In this document: positions 21,114-29,997 of the stretch, in pieces
How the letters are laid out: each line of letters begins with the position of its first letter
Numbering within the stretch: the stretch's first letter is position 1
The notes under the pieces: model-generated
What the model was told of the DNA's origin: nothing
Database searches by the model: none
What the model saw: the letters and a program-made list of their open reading frames with translations, nothing else
Program-made: the position numbers and the translations under genes
From: Patescibacteria group bacterium
GTDB lineage: Bacteria > Patescibacteriota > Microgenomatia > Daviesbacterales > UBA10151
Assembly (NCBI GenBank): GCA_018817205.1
Contig: JAHIUE010000096.1
Location: forward strand, 1 to 31,231
DNA: 31,231 nucleotides
Direction of reading: 5' to 3'

Positions 21114-23612
21114 TCAATTGCTAACTACAAAGCTGATTATCTTTCCCTGTATATACACGGTTTTTTTCACAAATTTTCCCTCCAAAAATTTTTGGGCTTT
21201 TTTGCACTCGTATGCCATTTTTTCTACGACTTCTTTGTTATTTACTATATCTTTTCCGATCACCAAGATATCCCGAACCTTTCCGTCTATCTGAACAGCA
21301 ATAGAAACTTCTTCATTTTCCAAATATTTATTATCGCTCTTTGGCCAAGACTGCTTATGAATGGACCAGCTATCAGTTTTCAGACTCGCTTCGCTGTCAG
21401 CTTTCAGATTTGCATTATCTGACGACTGACGACTGACGACTGACGACTCTACTACTTGCCATAGCTCCTCTGTGGTGTGCGGGGCAAAAGGTGCCAAAAG
21501 CAATAAAAAGGTTTTGTACTCTTCTTTAGCAATCTTCTCTTTTCTGGACAGATGATTCAACCACTCCATCAAGGCTGCAATAGCTGTATTAAACTTAATT
21601 TGTTCAATATCCTCTGTTACTTTCTTAATTGTCTTGTGCATCATGCGTAAGTCTTCCGTCTTCTGTCTTCCGTCTTCCGCAGTAGCCACTTTTTCCTGTA
21701 ACCCCCATACCCGTTGTAAAAATCTATAAGGTCCCCAGATTCGTTCCGGTACCCAAGGACCCGTAGCATCGTAAGGCATAAAGAAAGCAACATAAATTCT
21801 AATTGTATCTGCCCCATATTTTTTAACTTCCTTATCAGGATCAACTACATTCCCTCGGGATTTGCTCATCTTTTCATTATCTGTCCCCAATACAATCCCA
21901 TGGTTAATCCGCCTTAAAGCATATTCATCCACGCCTATCAAATCAATATCCTTAAAAAATTCGGTAAAGAAACGGGAATAAAGCGTATGACCGAGTGTAT
22001 GCTCAGCCCCACCAAAATAAATATCAACCGGAATCCATTTTTCTACAATCTTCTTACTAAAAATCTCTTTGGAATTTTTAGGATCAAGATAGCGGAAAAA
22101 GTACCAGGAATTATCAAAAAACCCGTCTAATGTTTCCGTATCTCTTCTTGCTTCTCCTTTACACTTTGGGCATTTCACTGCAACCCAAGCCTTGGCAGTA
22201 GCAAGAGGAGGTTCGCCTTTGGGCGTAAAATCAACATCTGCAGGCAGCTCAACAGGTAAATCCTCGTCTGGTACGGGCACAATACCGCATTTATCGCAGT
22301 GGATTATAGGAATAGGCGTACCCCAATATCTCTGCCTGGATACTGACCAGTCGTGCAAGTGGTAATTAACTTTTCTTTTGCCAAATCCTTCTTCTTCCAT
22401 CCAATCCTTAATTTTATCCCTTGCAGAGAGAGGTGTTTCCAAACCGTCAAATTGGCCGGAATTAACTATAAAACCAGCCTCCAAAACATCATTTTCTGTC
22501 ACTATTTCCGACTTATCGCTAGCACTTTTGCTTATTACTTTGATAATTTCCAGGCCATATTTTTTGGCAAACTCAAAATCCCTGTGGTCCGAACCCGGCA
22601 CTCCCATCACCGCACCAGTTCCGTAAGAAGCTATGACATAATCTGCAATCCAAACTGGAATTTCTTTACCGTTAGCAGGATTTATGCAATAAGAGCCTGT
22701 AAAAACACCTGTTTTGTGTTTTTCCTCACTCATCCTTTCCACTGCTGATTTCTTTTGAGCCTCTTTGGTGTATTGATCCGCTTCGATCTTATATTCTGGC
22801 TTTATTAGCTGACTTACCAAAGGATGCTCCGGAGCCAAAACCATAAAAGTAACCCCAAATATGGTTTCAGGAAAAACAGTATAAACCTTAATTCTTGATT
22901 CTAAATTCTTGATTCTAAATTCTATTTCTATACCTTCGGATTTTCCAATCCAGTTATTTTGTCCTTCACGCACAGCTTGAGGCCAATTTATAGTTGGCTT
23001 ATCTGGCCAAATAAGTCTCTCTGCATACTGGGTAATTTTTAAAAACCATTGCTCGACTTCTTTTTGTATTACTGCATTGCCGCAACGATCACACTGGCCG
23101 ACTACTACCTGCTCATCTGCTAAAACTGTCTGATCGAAAGGGCACCAATTTACTAACGCCTTTCCCCTATAAGCAATTCCCCTCTTAAGCATACGCAGAA
23201 AAATCCATTGGTTCCACCTGTAATATTCCGGATCGCAAGTGATGACCTGATGTCCCCATTCGTACGAACCTCCCATTGAGGCAAATTGTTTTTTCATTGT
23301 TTTAATATTCTCATTAGTCCAAGTTTTAGGGTGAATTCCCCTTTTGATGGCGGCATTTTCGGCCGGAAGACCAAATGCATCAAATCCATTAGGGAAAAAG
23401 ACATTTAGACCCTGCATACGCTTCGTACGGGCAAAGATATCGGCTCCTCCAAAAGTAAACCAGTGACCCATATGAAGGTCTCCTGAAGGGTAAGCAAATT
23501 CAGCCAGGCAGTAGAACTTATCAGGCTTAGTTAAATCTATGGAATATAAATCTGTTTCTTCCCATTTTTTCTGCCACTTAGGCTCAATTTGGCTGGGAAT
23601 ATACTTCTTCAT
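21114..23612 (-). CDS. leuS: Leucyl-tRNA synthetase
   Basis: Class I synthetase with an editing domain. 832 residues. The HIGH motif is HMGH at 47-50 (YPSGDLHMGHW), zinc-type Cys pairs are at NWCPFDQTVL and GQCDRCGNAV, KMSKS is at 581-585 and the editing domain carries the GTGAVMGVPGSDHRDFEFA block. Three stretches look like insertions encoded by 7-nt arrays: RIKNLESRIK in the editing domain, AEDGRQKTEDLR near the anticodon-binding region and VVSRQSSDNANLKADSEASLKTDS near the C-terminus. They sit in loops and keep frame, so the enzyme should work. Confidence 0.97.
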   Translation of the reverse strand: MKKYIPSQIEPKWQKKWEETDLYSIDLTKPDKFYCLAEFAYPSGDLHMGHWFTFGGADIFARTKRMQGLNVFFPNGFDAFGLPAENAAIKRGIHPKTWTNENIKTMKKQFASMGGSYEWGHQVITCDPEYYRWNQWIFLRMLKRGIAYRGKALVNWCPFDQTVLADEQVVVGQCDRCGNAVIQKEVEQWFLKITQYAERLIWPDKPTINWPQAVREGQNNWIGKSEGIEIEFRIKNLESRIKVYTVFPETIFGVTFMVLAPEHPLVSQLIKPEYKIEADQYTKEAQKKSAVERMSEEKHKTGVFTGSYCINPANGKEIPVWIADYVIASYGTGAVMGVPGSDHRDFEFAKKYGLEIIKVISKSASDKSEIVTENDVLEAGFIVNSGQFDGLETPLSARDKIKDWMEEEGFGKRKVNYHLHDWSVSRQRYWGTPIPIIHCDKCGIVPVPDEDLPVELPADVDFTPKGEPPLATAKAWVAVKCPKCKGEARRDTETLDGFFDNSWYFFRYLDPKNSKEIFSKKIVEKWIPVDIYFGGAEHTLGHTLYSRFFTEFFKDIDLIGVDEYALRRINHGIVLGTDNEKMSKSRGNVVDPDKEVKKYGADTIRIYVAFFMPYDATGPWVPERIWGPYRFLQRVWGLQEKVATAEDGRQKTEDLRMMHKTIKKVTEDIEQIKFNTAIAALMEWLNHLSRKEKIAKEEYKTFLLLLAPFAPHTTEELWQVVESSVVSRQSSDNANLKADSEASLKTDSWSIHKQSWPKSDNKYLENEEVSIAVQIDGKVRDILVIGKDIVNNKEVVEKMAYECKKAQKFLEGKFVKKTVYIQGKIISFVVSN
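21373..21446. repeat. Two heptamer sets (TCAGNNN and CTGACGA) inside leuS
   Basis: TCAGTTT, TCAGACT (21373-21386), TCAGCTT, TCAGATT (21397-21410), then four perfect CTGACGA copies at 21419-21446. The TCAG and CTGA sets are opposite in sense, as at 1305-1387. All are in frame and encode a Ser/Asp/Lys-rich loop of about 25 residues. Confidence 0.93.
21651..21678. repeat. Heptamer array (GTCTTCC) inside leuS
   Basis: GTCTTCC, GTCTTCT, GTCTTCC, GTCTTCC in phase. In frame, encoding the charged stretch AEDGRQKTEDLR. Confidence 0.93.
22891..22925. repeat. Heptamer array (ATTCTNN) inside leuS
   Basis: ATTCTTG, ATTCTAA, ATTCTTG, ATTCTAA, ATTCTAT in phase; the alternation gives a 14-nt higher-order period. 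In frame in the editing-domain region, encoding the RIKNLESRIK stretch. Confidence 0.92.
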
Positions 23613-23650
23613 AACTTTGATGTTACCATAATAGTCATCAGCAGAAAAGT

Positions 23651-23685
23651 CTGAAAGCTGAAGACTGACAACTGAAAGCTATTTA
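23651..23685. repeat. Heptamer array (CTGANNN) upstream of leuS
   Basis: CTGAAAG, CTGAAGA, CTGACAA, CTGAAAG, CTATTTA in phase. The last three unit types (CTGAAGA, CTGACAA, CTATTTA) also end the array at 1346-1387. It lies about 39 bp upstream of the leuS start. Confidence 0.92.
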
Positions 23686-23768
23686 TTATTTTCACGATAC
23701 TTTTCACAAGATCAAATAGTTTTAGAGCTAGTCAAAAATGATATAGTTTGTATATATACTGATATAGC

Positions 23769-23803
23769 CTAGAGGCTAAAAACTAGACGCTAGACGCTAT
23801 TTT
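23769..23803. repeat. Heptamer array (CTAGACG) before the F1-type operon
   Basis: CTAGAGG, CTAAAAA, CTAGACG, CTAGACG, CTATTTT in phase, intergenic. Confidence 0.85.
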
Positions 23804-23851
23804 GTGCTTATGCGGTAATTATATTGAATAAGCTTGATATAGAAGGATATC

Positions 23852-23880
23852 TTGACAAAATTAAACTTATTTGCTAGTCT
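23852..23880 (+). promoter_or_regulatory. Promoter of the F1-type operon
   Basis: TTGACA (23852-23857), a 17 bp spacer and an extended -10 TGC-TAGTCT (hexamer 23875-23880). Transcription would start near 23887, just before the hairpin at 23892. Confidence 0.6.
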
Positions 23881-23891
23881 GTACTCTACAA

Positions 23892-23923
23892 GAGGCAGCT
23901 CAGACGGACTGTCTCTTTTTTTT
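23892..23923 (+). terminator. Terminator-like hairpin in the F1-type operon leader
   Basis: 7-bp stem GAGGCAG / CTGTCTC (one G-T) with a 10-nt loop, followed by eight T. It lies between the promoter and the first gene (ATG 23959), so it looks like an attenuator controlling the whole operon. Confidence 0.6.
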
Positions 23924-23958
23924 GACTATTACTACTGCTCTGTTGTATTGTAAAGTCA

Positions 23959-24768
<810 letters not shown>

Positions 24769-24797
24769 ATTAACTCTTTCTGTCGTATTATCAGCTT

Positions 24798-25463
24798 ATG
24801 CCCGAACTGCTCGAGAATCCTATTGGTTTAATCTTAATCGTTGTTGCTACTGCAGCAATATTTCTATATCTTCGCGAATATAACAAAAGAAGAAAACTTG
24901 AAGTCGAAAGTGATAAATTCTTACAGAGTTTGAAAGAAAAAGGCTGGGAAACCTTACATCAATCCATAAAAAAATCTCAAGACATCTTAGCAACTTCTGA
25001 ACTTGAGGGAATAAAAGTTGTAGCAGACCAAAGACTTAAAACAGAAAAGTCGGAGGAAGAATTCCTTAACCAATCCAAACAAACTATCATTTCTGCCCAA
25101 AATCGGCTTTTAGCGTTTATGCAGGATTTGCAAAAAAGAAGCGCCGAGTTTGAAGAAGCCCAAAAGGCTACCGGGGAGGCTCGTATCAATCAACTTTTTG
25201 ACCGGGTTGAAACCCAGCTGGCTGATTTTTTGGTGCAAACTGCCCAAAAAACCACATCTTCTATTGAGCTGGAGCTTAAAAGCACCAGACATTTAATTGA
25301 TACATATAAAAGCGAGCAATTGAAATTGATTGATGAAAATATAGTTGCCATGATGGAACAAACACTAGATATAGTGTTAGCAAAAAAGTTAACCTTAAAA
25401 GATCAACTGGATTTAATTTATGAGGCGCTGGAGAAAGCCAAGGTGGATAAATTTGTAGTATGA
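24798..25463 (+). CDS. atpF: F-type ATPase subunit b-like stalk protein
   Basis: 221 residues: one N-terminal membrane helix (about 8-26) and then an almost continuous charged helix with coiled-coil character to about 205. This is the form of subunit b, the peripheral stator stalk, but longer than the usual 155-175 residues. The sequence is not closely b-like, so the identity rests on form and on its place before delta and alpha. It starts 30 bp after the c-like gene and overlaps the delta-like gene by 4 bp (ATGA). Confidence 0.75.
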   Translation: MPELLENPIGLILIVVATAAIFLYLREYNKRRKLEVESDKFLQSLKEKGWETLHQSIKKSQDILATSELEGIKVVADQRLKTEKSEEEFLNQSKQTIISAQNRLLAFMQDLQKRSAEFEEAQKATGEARINQLFDRVETQLADFLVQTAQKTTSSIELELKSTRHLIDTYKSEQLKLIDENIVAMMEQTLDIVLAKKLTLKDQLDLIYEALEKAKVDKFVV

Positions 25464-25936
25464 ACGACATCCTAAATACTATCCTAAAAGATACTTTTTC
25501 CCATACCCTTCTCAACCACAGAGTTAAGCTTCTTAAGTCAAATTTGCTTAAAACCTTTTTTGGAGGAGCCTCTCCTACCCTAACTCCTTCAGATTTAAAC
25601 TGGCTGAAAAGTTTCCCAGAGAGCTTTTACCGAAATTTTAACAAAGATAATGTTTATCAAATTTTTTCCGATCTGGAGCAAAATTATGCCAAACTACCCA
25701 TTTTAACCATCTATCTCGCTTTCGAACCGGATGAGGCAACCGTAGCTAACATTGGCGCATTTACCAGAAAAACCTTTGGACTACCTTTCATGCTGGATAT
25801 TAAACTCGATCCAAGACTTATTGCCGGGGCAGCTCTTTCTTGGAAAGGAGTCTACCGCGACTTCTCCCTGCGGACAAGAATAGAAGAAAAAAAGGAAGAA
25901 ATTTCACAAAGCTTTAAGAAATTCTTAAGACAATGA
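25460..25936 (+). CDS. atpH: F-type ATPase subunit delta-like protein (reduced)
   Basis: 158 residues, shorter than typical delta (about 175-185). The C-terminal part fits delta/OSCP: LDPRLIAGAALSWKGVYRDFSLRTRIEEKKEEISQSF matches the family's 'LIGGxxxxxGDxxxDGSVRxRLxxL' region. The N-terminal helical domain that binds alpha is reduced and not clearly recognisable. The gene overlaps both neighbours by 4 bp. It likely links the b-like stalk to F1, but docking to alpha must differ because alpha lacks its own N-terminal tail. Confidence 0.75.
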   Translation: MNDILNTILKDTFSHTLLNHRVKLLKSNLLKTFFGGASPTLTPSDLNWLKSFPESFYRNFNKDNVYQIFSDLEQNYAKLPILTIYLAFEPDEATVANIGAFTRKTFGLPFMLDIKLDPRLIAGAALSWKGVYRDFSLRTRIEEKKEEISQSFKKFLRQ

Positions 25937-27387
25937 ATCAAACTGAAGTCGGATACGTTGTTTCCTCCAGGAATTTCCTTATCTACCTCGATGGTTTTCC
26001 CACCATCAGGATCAATGATATGGTGGAATCAGATAATGGCCTACGGGGATGGATCAATTCAATTTCCGAAAATACCGTTGAAGTTCTGATGCTGGATGAA
26101 GGAGTTGTTAAGCCAAAGACACAGTTTAGGAAACTGGATACTCGTTTAGGCCTTCCTACAGGAGATTTTTTACTGGGACGAGCTATCAACCCGTTAGGGA
26201 TACCTATTGACGGCAAGGGATTACTGAGCCGAACCAAAAATGTAGCGATGTCAGAACTTGACCGAGAAGCTTCCGGAATAGAGTCCCGCCAGTTTATCGC
26301 CAATCAATTTTTAACCGGTATCACTTTGATTGATACTCTAATCCCCTTAGGCCGTGGTCAAAGAGAGCTAGTCTTAGGTGATGCGCATTCCGGCAAGACC
26401 GGATTTTTAATTAACGCTATTGTCAACCAAAAAAATACCGGCGTAATTTGCGTTATTGCCCTTATCGGCAAACCTGCAGTAACAGTAAAAAATCTAATTG
26501 ATGTTTTAAAATCCAATAAGGCACTGGATTATACGGTTATAGTTGCTACCTCCTCCTCTGAAGCCGCACCGCTCATATTTTTAACACCCAAAACCGCTTT
26601 TACCATCGCCGAGTACTTTCAGAAAAAAGGCAAACATGTACTTCTGGTATTGGATGATTTAGGATCCCATGCCAAAATATACCGGGAAATTGCCCTCCTT
26701 GGAAATAAACCGCCCGGAAAAGAATCCTACCCGGGAGACATTTTTTACCAACACGCACATTTACTTGAACGGGCCGGCAATTTTCTGCCGCAATACGGCG
26801 GAGGCTCAATTACAGCCTTACCGGTAGTTGAATTAAACTTAACTGATTTCACGACTTTAATTCCTACCAACCTTATGTCAATGACTGACGGGCATCTGCT
26901 TTTTAGAGCCGGCATGCATGCCCAAGGTCAAACTCCGGCCATAGATATTTCTTTGTCTGTTTCCAGAGTCGGCAGGCAAACCCAAAACAAAGTCAGCAAC
27001 TTATTATCCACCAGAGTCAGGCAAATTTTATCCGCCGCCGCGGATCTGGAAACAATCTCCAGATTCTCCTCTGAACTTCCACCGGAAACACAACTTATTT
27101 TAAGAAGAAAGGATCAATTTATGGAACTACTAAAACAAGACCCCTTGACTATGCTGTCAAAAGAGGTCCAGCTGATACTTTTGGCCCTACCTTTTACCAC
27201 CTTTTTTAAAGATAAAACCAGGAGTTTCATAGAAAAGAATAAACGGGTAATTATTGATGCTTTTCAGAATAATCCCCAACTTGCACCGGTTATCAGATCT
27301 GTGAATAAATTAAATAATGAGGAAGAGTTAATTAAAATTTTAGAAAGTATCGGAGGAATACTTTCTAAAATTTGTCAAACACCTTAA
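25933..27387 (+). CDS. atpA: F-type ATPase subunit alpha
   Basis: Non-catalytic nucleotide-binding subunit of the F1 hexamer. 484 residues. P-loop GDAHSGKT at 149-156 (usually GDRQTGKT), Walker B LLVLDDLGSHAKIYREI, and the Arg finger R345 in SLSVSRVG, which reaches into the beta site. The protein starts directly at the beta-barrel (TEVGYVVSSRNFLIYLDGF) and lacks the ~25-residue N-terminal segment that normally binds delta. TPAID replaces the family's RPAIN. Overlaps delta by 4 bp; gamma starts 3 bp later. Confidence 0.95.
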   Translation: MNQTEVGYVVSSRNFLIYLDGFPTIRINDMVESDNGLRGWINSISENTVEVLMLDEGVVKPKTQFRKLDTRLGLPTGDFLLGRAINPLGIPIDGKGLLSRTKNVAMSELDREASGIESRQFIANQFLTGITLIDTLIPLGRGQRELVLGDAHSGKTGFLINAIVNQKNTGVICVIALIGKPAVTVKNLIDVLKSNKALDYTVIVATSSSEAAPLIFLTPKTAFTIAEYFQKKGKHVLLVLDDLGSHAKIYREIALLGNKPPGKESYPGDIFYQHAHLLERAGNFLPQYGGGSITALPVVELNLTDFTTLIPTNLMSMTDGHLLFRAGMHAQGQTPAIDISLSVSRVGRQTQNKVSNLLSTRVRQILSAAADLETISRFSSELPPETQLILRRKDQFMELLKQDPLTMLSKEVQLILLALPFTTFFKDKTRSFIEKNKRVIIDAFQNNPQLAPVIRSVNKLNNEEELIKILESIGGILSKICQTP

Positions 27388-27390
27388 CTT

Positions 27391-28254
27391 ATGATTATTA
27401 AAGAAATCGATGCGGCGCTGGACGAAGGGCAATCTCTAAAAGTGATCGCCCAAGCTTATTCAGAGATCGCAAACCTGAAAATCAGAAGAATCCGGGCAAA
27501 CGTTGAAAGAAACAGGATATTTTTTGATGAAATATTAAAAGTCTACGAGACTGTCAAAGGTTTAGCAATTAAAAAGAAGGCTGTTGTAGTAAAACCGAAA
27601 AAAAGACTATGTATATTGCTCACATCAAACCTCCGGTTTTATGGTTCTATTAACACGGCTTTGGTAAATTACTTTGTCGGATCAACACGGGAGCTTACGG
27701 ATGTAGATAAAGTCATCGTCGGCAAGGACGGCATTAATTATTTCAAGGCCACCAAACTGCTCCCAAAATACCAAGAAATCCTTTTAAAAGAAGATATGCC
27801 TACGAACAAAGAGCTGGTAAACCTTGCGAACTTAAGCTCGCAATACAATCAGGTTCTGGTATTCCATTCAAAACTGAAAAGCCTGCTGGTGCAAATTGCC
27901 ACTTTTACAGACGTCACCGCCACTTCCCTATTTAAGAGAGACCCTTATATTAAATACCCACAATCCGAAGAGGCAAAAAGCGGTATGCGCTTCATTTTTG
28001 AACCGGAATTACCCAAAATTCTTAGTTTTTTTGACAGCCAGATATTAACTCTGCTTCTTGAGCAAACTTTTCTGGAATCGGAACTATCCCGTACTGCTTC
28101 CCGCTTCATTGCTATGGATACTGCCGAATCCGAAGCTAATAAATTTATCAAGGACTATCAAAAATTGAAGGCGCTTGCTAAAAAGAGCGCTGACAATAAT
28201 ACAATTCTGGAAAATTTTGCCACTATGATGGCAGTCAGGAGCAAAATGGTATGA
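27391..28254 (+). CDS. atpG: F-type ATPase subunit gamma
   Basis: Rotor shaft of F1. 287 residues, normal length. N-terminal helix IKEIDAALDEGQSLKVIAQAYSEIANLKIRRIRANVER and C-terminal helix AMDTAESEANKFIKDYQKLKALAKKSADNN form the coiled-coil shaft; the core has RLCILLTSNLRFYGSINTALVNYF, where the family usually has the DRGLCGGLN motif, so this loop is altered. Near its end it overlaps beta by 4 bp. The shaft should fit alpha-beta, but the foot that normally sits on the c ring has an unknown partner here. Confidence 0.92.
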   Translation: MIIKEIDAALDEGQSLKVIAQAYSEIANLKIRRIRANVERNRIFFDEILKVYETVKGLAIKKKAVVVKPKKRLCILLTSNLRFYGSINTALVNYFVGSTRELTDVDKVIVGKDGINYFKATKLLPKYQEILLKEDMPTNKELVNLANLSSQYNQVLVFHSKLKSLLVQIATFTDVTATSLFKRDPYIKYPQSEEAKSGMRFIFEPELPKILSFFDSQILTLLLEQTFLESELSRTASRFIAMDTAESEANKFIKDYQKLKALAKKSADNNTILENFATMMAVRSKMV

Positions 28255-29645
28255 ACCAAGTCCAAGGAATAATTACCGCTGTTAAAGGTCAAATTGCCGT
28301 TGTTGAAATCGAGGGAGATTTCTTCCCCGAGCATGCCGAAATATTAATTTCGCCGAAAGATCCTCAAGTGGTTTTGGAAGTTTTCTCACAGTCGCAAACT
28401 CATGTTTCAACCCAAATATTGAGTAGTCCTGATAAATTATTTAGAAGTATGCAGGTAATTGGCACTGGTTCGGATTTAAAAGTTCCTGTTGGCCCTCCTG
28501 TTTTAGGCCGCGTCATCGACTTATTCGGCAACCCCAAAGATAACGCAGGACCGATCGTTTCAGACAAAAAAACATCAATTTACTCCAAAACACCTTCTTT
28601 AAATATTGTGAAAAGCAGCTACCAAATTCTGGAAACAGGCATAAAAGCTATAGATTTCCTGACGCCCATGCAACTGGGCAGTAAAACGGGTTTTATCGGG
28701 GGTGCCGGAGTGGGAAAAACTATACTTTTAACCGAACTTATGCATAATATCACCCTTCGGCAAACTCAGGGCAAGCCGGCTCAAAATGTTTATTCAGTAT
28801 TTGCAGGCGTTGGCGAGAGAATCCGCGAAGGCCAAGAACTACATCAGCGATTAAAAGAATCGGGGGTTTTAGCAAAAACCGTGCTTGTTTTGGGACAGAT
28901 GAATGAAAATGCGGCTGTGCGTATGCGGGTGGCCCTGGCCGGTGCTGCCCAAGCGGAATATTTCAGGGATGTGATGAAAAGCAATGTTCTCTTTTTCATA
29001 GATAATATGTTCAGATTTGTCCAGGCAGGAGCAGAGGTAGCAACGCTTTTGGGTACAATACCTTCTGAGCAAGCCTATCAAGCCACACTTCAAACGGAAA
29101 TAAGCACTTTAGAAGACAGACTAATCCCAACCGAAAGTGGCACTATCACCTCTTTTCAAAATGTGTATGTTCCAGCCGATGAAATGACTGATGCGGGAGT
29201 CACAGCAGTCATGTCATTTTTAGATACCGCCATAGTATTGTCACGCTCTGTTGCCCAAAAAGGCATTTATCCTCCAATTGATCTTTTTCAATCCTCTTCT
29301 TCAACCTTATCAAAAGCCTTTTTAGGCGAACTCCATTTTAAAACCTTAACAGAATTTCAAAAATTATTGGAAAACTATAACAAACTATCACATATTGTAG
29401 CAATCGTGGGCGAGGAAGAATTATCTGCCGAAAACAAAATACTTTATAATCGGACCAAGAAGATTATAAATTACTTAACACAACCATTCTTTATGACAGA
29501 AAGGCAAACCGGCAAAAAAGGGGTGTATGTCCCTAAAGATACTGCTGTAAACGATATCGTACTAATACTTTCTGGAAAGTTAGATAACATCCCGGCAGAT
29601 AAATTTATGTATATTGGATCTTTAAAAGAGGCTAAGATCGCATGA
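28251..29645 (+). CDS. atpD: F-type ATPase subunit beta (catalytic)
   Basis: Catalytic subunit of F1. 464 residues. P-loop GGAGVGKT at 150-157, catalytic Glu189 in GERIREGQE, Walker B NVLFFIDNMFRF, and the adenine-stacking Tyr in KGIYPPID are all present, so ATP hydrolysis should be intact. The DELSEED lever is changed to EELSAEN (389-395), and the DSTSR block after the Tyr is changed to QSSSS. A short insertion RQTQGKPA (about 170-177) sits after the P-loop helix. Overlaps gamma and epsilon by 4 bp each. Confidence 0.96.
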   Translation: MNQVQGIITAVKGQIAVVEIEGDFFPEHAEILISPKDPQVVLEVFSQSQTHVSTQILSSPDKLFRSMQVIGTGSDLKVPVGPPVLGRVIDLFGNPKDNAGPIVSDKKTSIYSKTPSLNIVKSSYQILETGIKAIDFLTPMQLGSKTGFIGGAGVGKTILLTELMHNITLRQTQGKPAQNVYSVFAGVGERIREGQELHQRLKESGVLAKTVLVLGQMNENAAVRMRVALAGAAQAEYFRDVMKSNVLFFIDNMFRFVQAGAEVATLLGTIPSEQAYQATLQTEISTLEDRLIPTESGTITSFQNVYVPADEMTDAGVTAVMSFLDTAIVLSRSVAQKGIYPPIDLFQSSSSTLSKAFLGELHFKTLTEFQKLLENYNKLSHIVAIVGEEELSAENKILYNRTKKIINYLTQPFFMTERQTGKKGVYVPKDTAVNDIVLILSGKLDNIPADKFMYIGSLKEAKIA

Positions 29646-29908
29646 ATCAAACCTTACATGTTAGAATCATCTCCCCTCAACAGCTTATTTTAGATACCCA
29701 AGCGCAGTCAGTAAGCTCAAAAAATTTACAAGGGAATTTTGATATCCTGCCTCAACATGCCAATTTCATCACCTTAATCGAAAATTCCCCTATTGTAGTA
29801 AGGGTACAAGCACAAAAACCCTTGGTTTTTAAATTTCCTTTGGCAATAATTCTAAACAGGGAAAATAATGTGAGCATTTATACCTATATCCAACCTAAAA
29901 GCGGTTGA
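29642..29908 (+). CDS. atpC: F-type ATPase subunit epsilon, short form
   Basis: 88 residues, holding only the N-terminal beta-sandwich (HVRIISPQQLILDTQAQSVSSKNLQGNFDILPQHANFITLIEN), with the family signature GNFDILPQHA. Normal epsilon is about 130-140 residues; the C-terminal helical hairpin that inhibits ATP hydrolysis is absent. The protein should still attach gamma to the rotor base. It ends the operon with no clear terminator after it. Confidence 0.9.
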   Translation: MNQTLHVRIISPQQLILDTQAQSVSSKNLQGNFDILPQHANFITLIENSPIVVRVQAQKPLVFKFPLAIILNRENNVSIYTYIQPKSG

Positions 29909-29967
29909 TCCAGTTTGTTATCTTCTCCTTTTCTAATATTTATTTGATATTACATTAATAATAACTC

Positions 29968-29997
29968 TTGACAAACCTATGTAAATCTATGTACGAT
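29968..29997 (+). promoter_or_regulatory. Promoter of the MerR-like surface protein gene
   Basis: TTGACA (29968-29973), an 18 bp spacer and TACGAT (29992-29997). It overlaps two copies of the CTATGTA motif described in the next entry. Confidence 0.6.

Larger units (their letters stand above)
23613..23958. other. Intergenic region between leuS and the F1-type operon
   Basis: 346 bp without a gene. It holds two heptamer arrays (23651-23685 and 23769-23803), a promoter (23852-23880) and a terminator-like hairpin (23892-23923) for the F1-type operon. The stretch 23690-23768 is AT-rich and shows nothing else I can support. It contains a 12-nt match to a known CRISPR repeat start at 23719-23730, discussed under rejected items. 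Confidence 0.8.

Noticed and set aside
23719..23730. GTTTTAGAGCTA, identical to the first 12 nt of the Streptococcus pyogenes type II CRISPR repeat
   Set aside because: Single copy, no spacers, no further match after base 12, and no cas gene or tracrRNA-like sequence in the window. A chance match in AT-rich DNA is the simplest reading.
23613..23958. A hidden subunit a (atpB) or canonical subunit c before the F1-type operon
   Set aside because: No open frame of useful length or hydrophobic pattern is present; the region is filled by arrays, promoter and hairpin.
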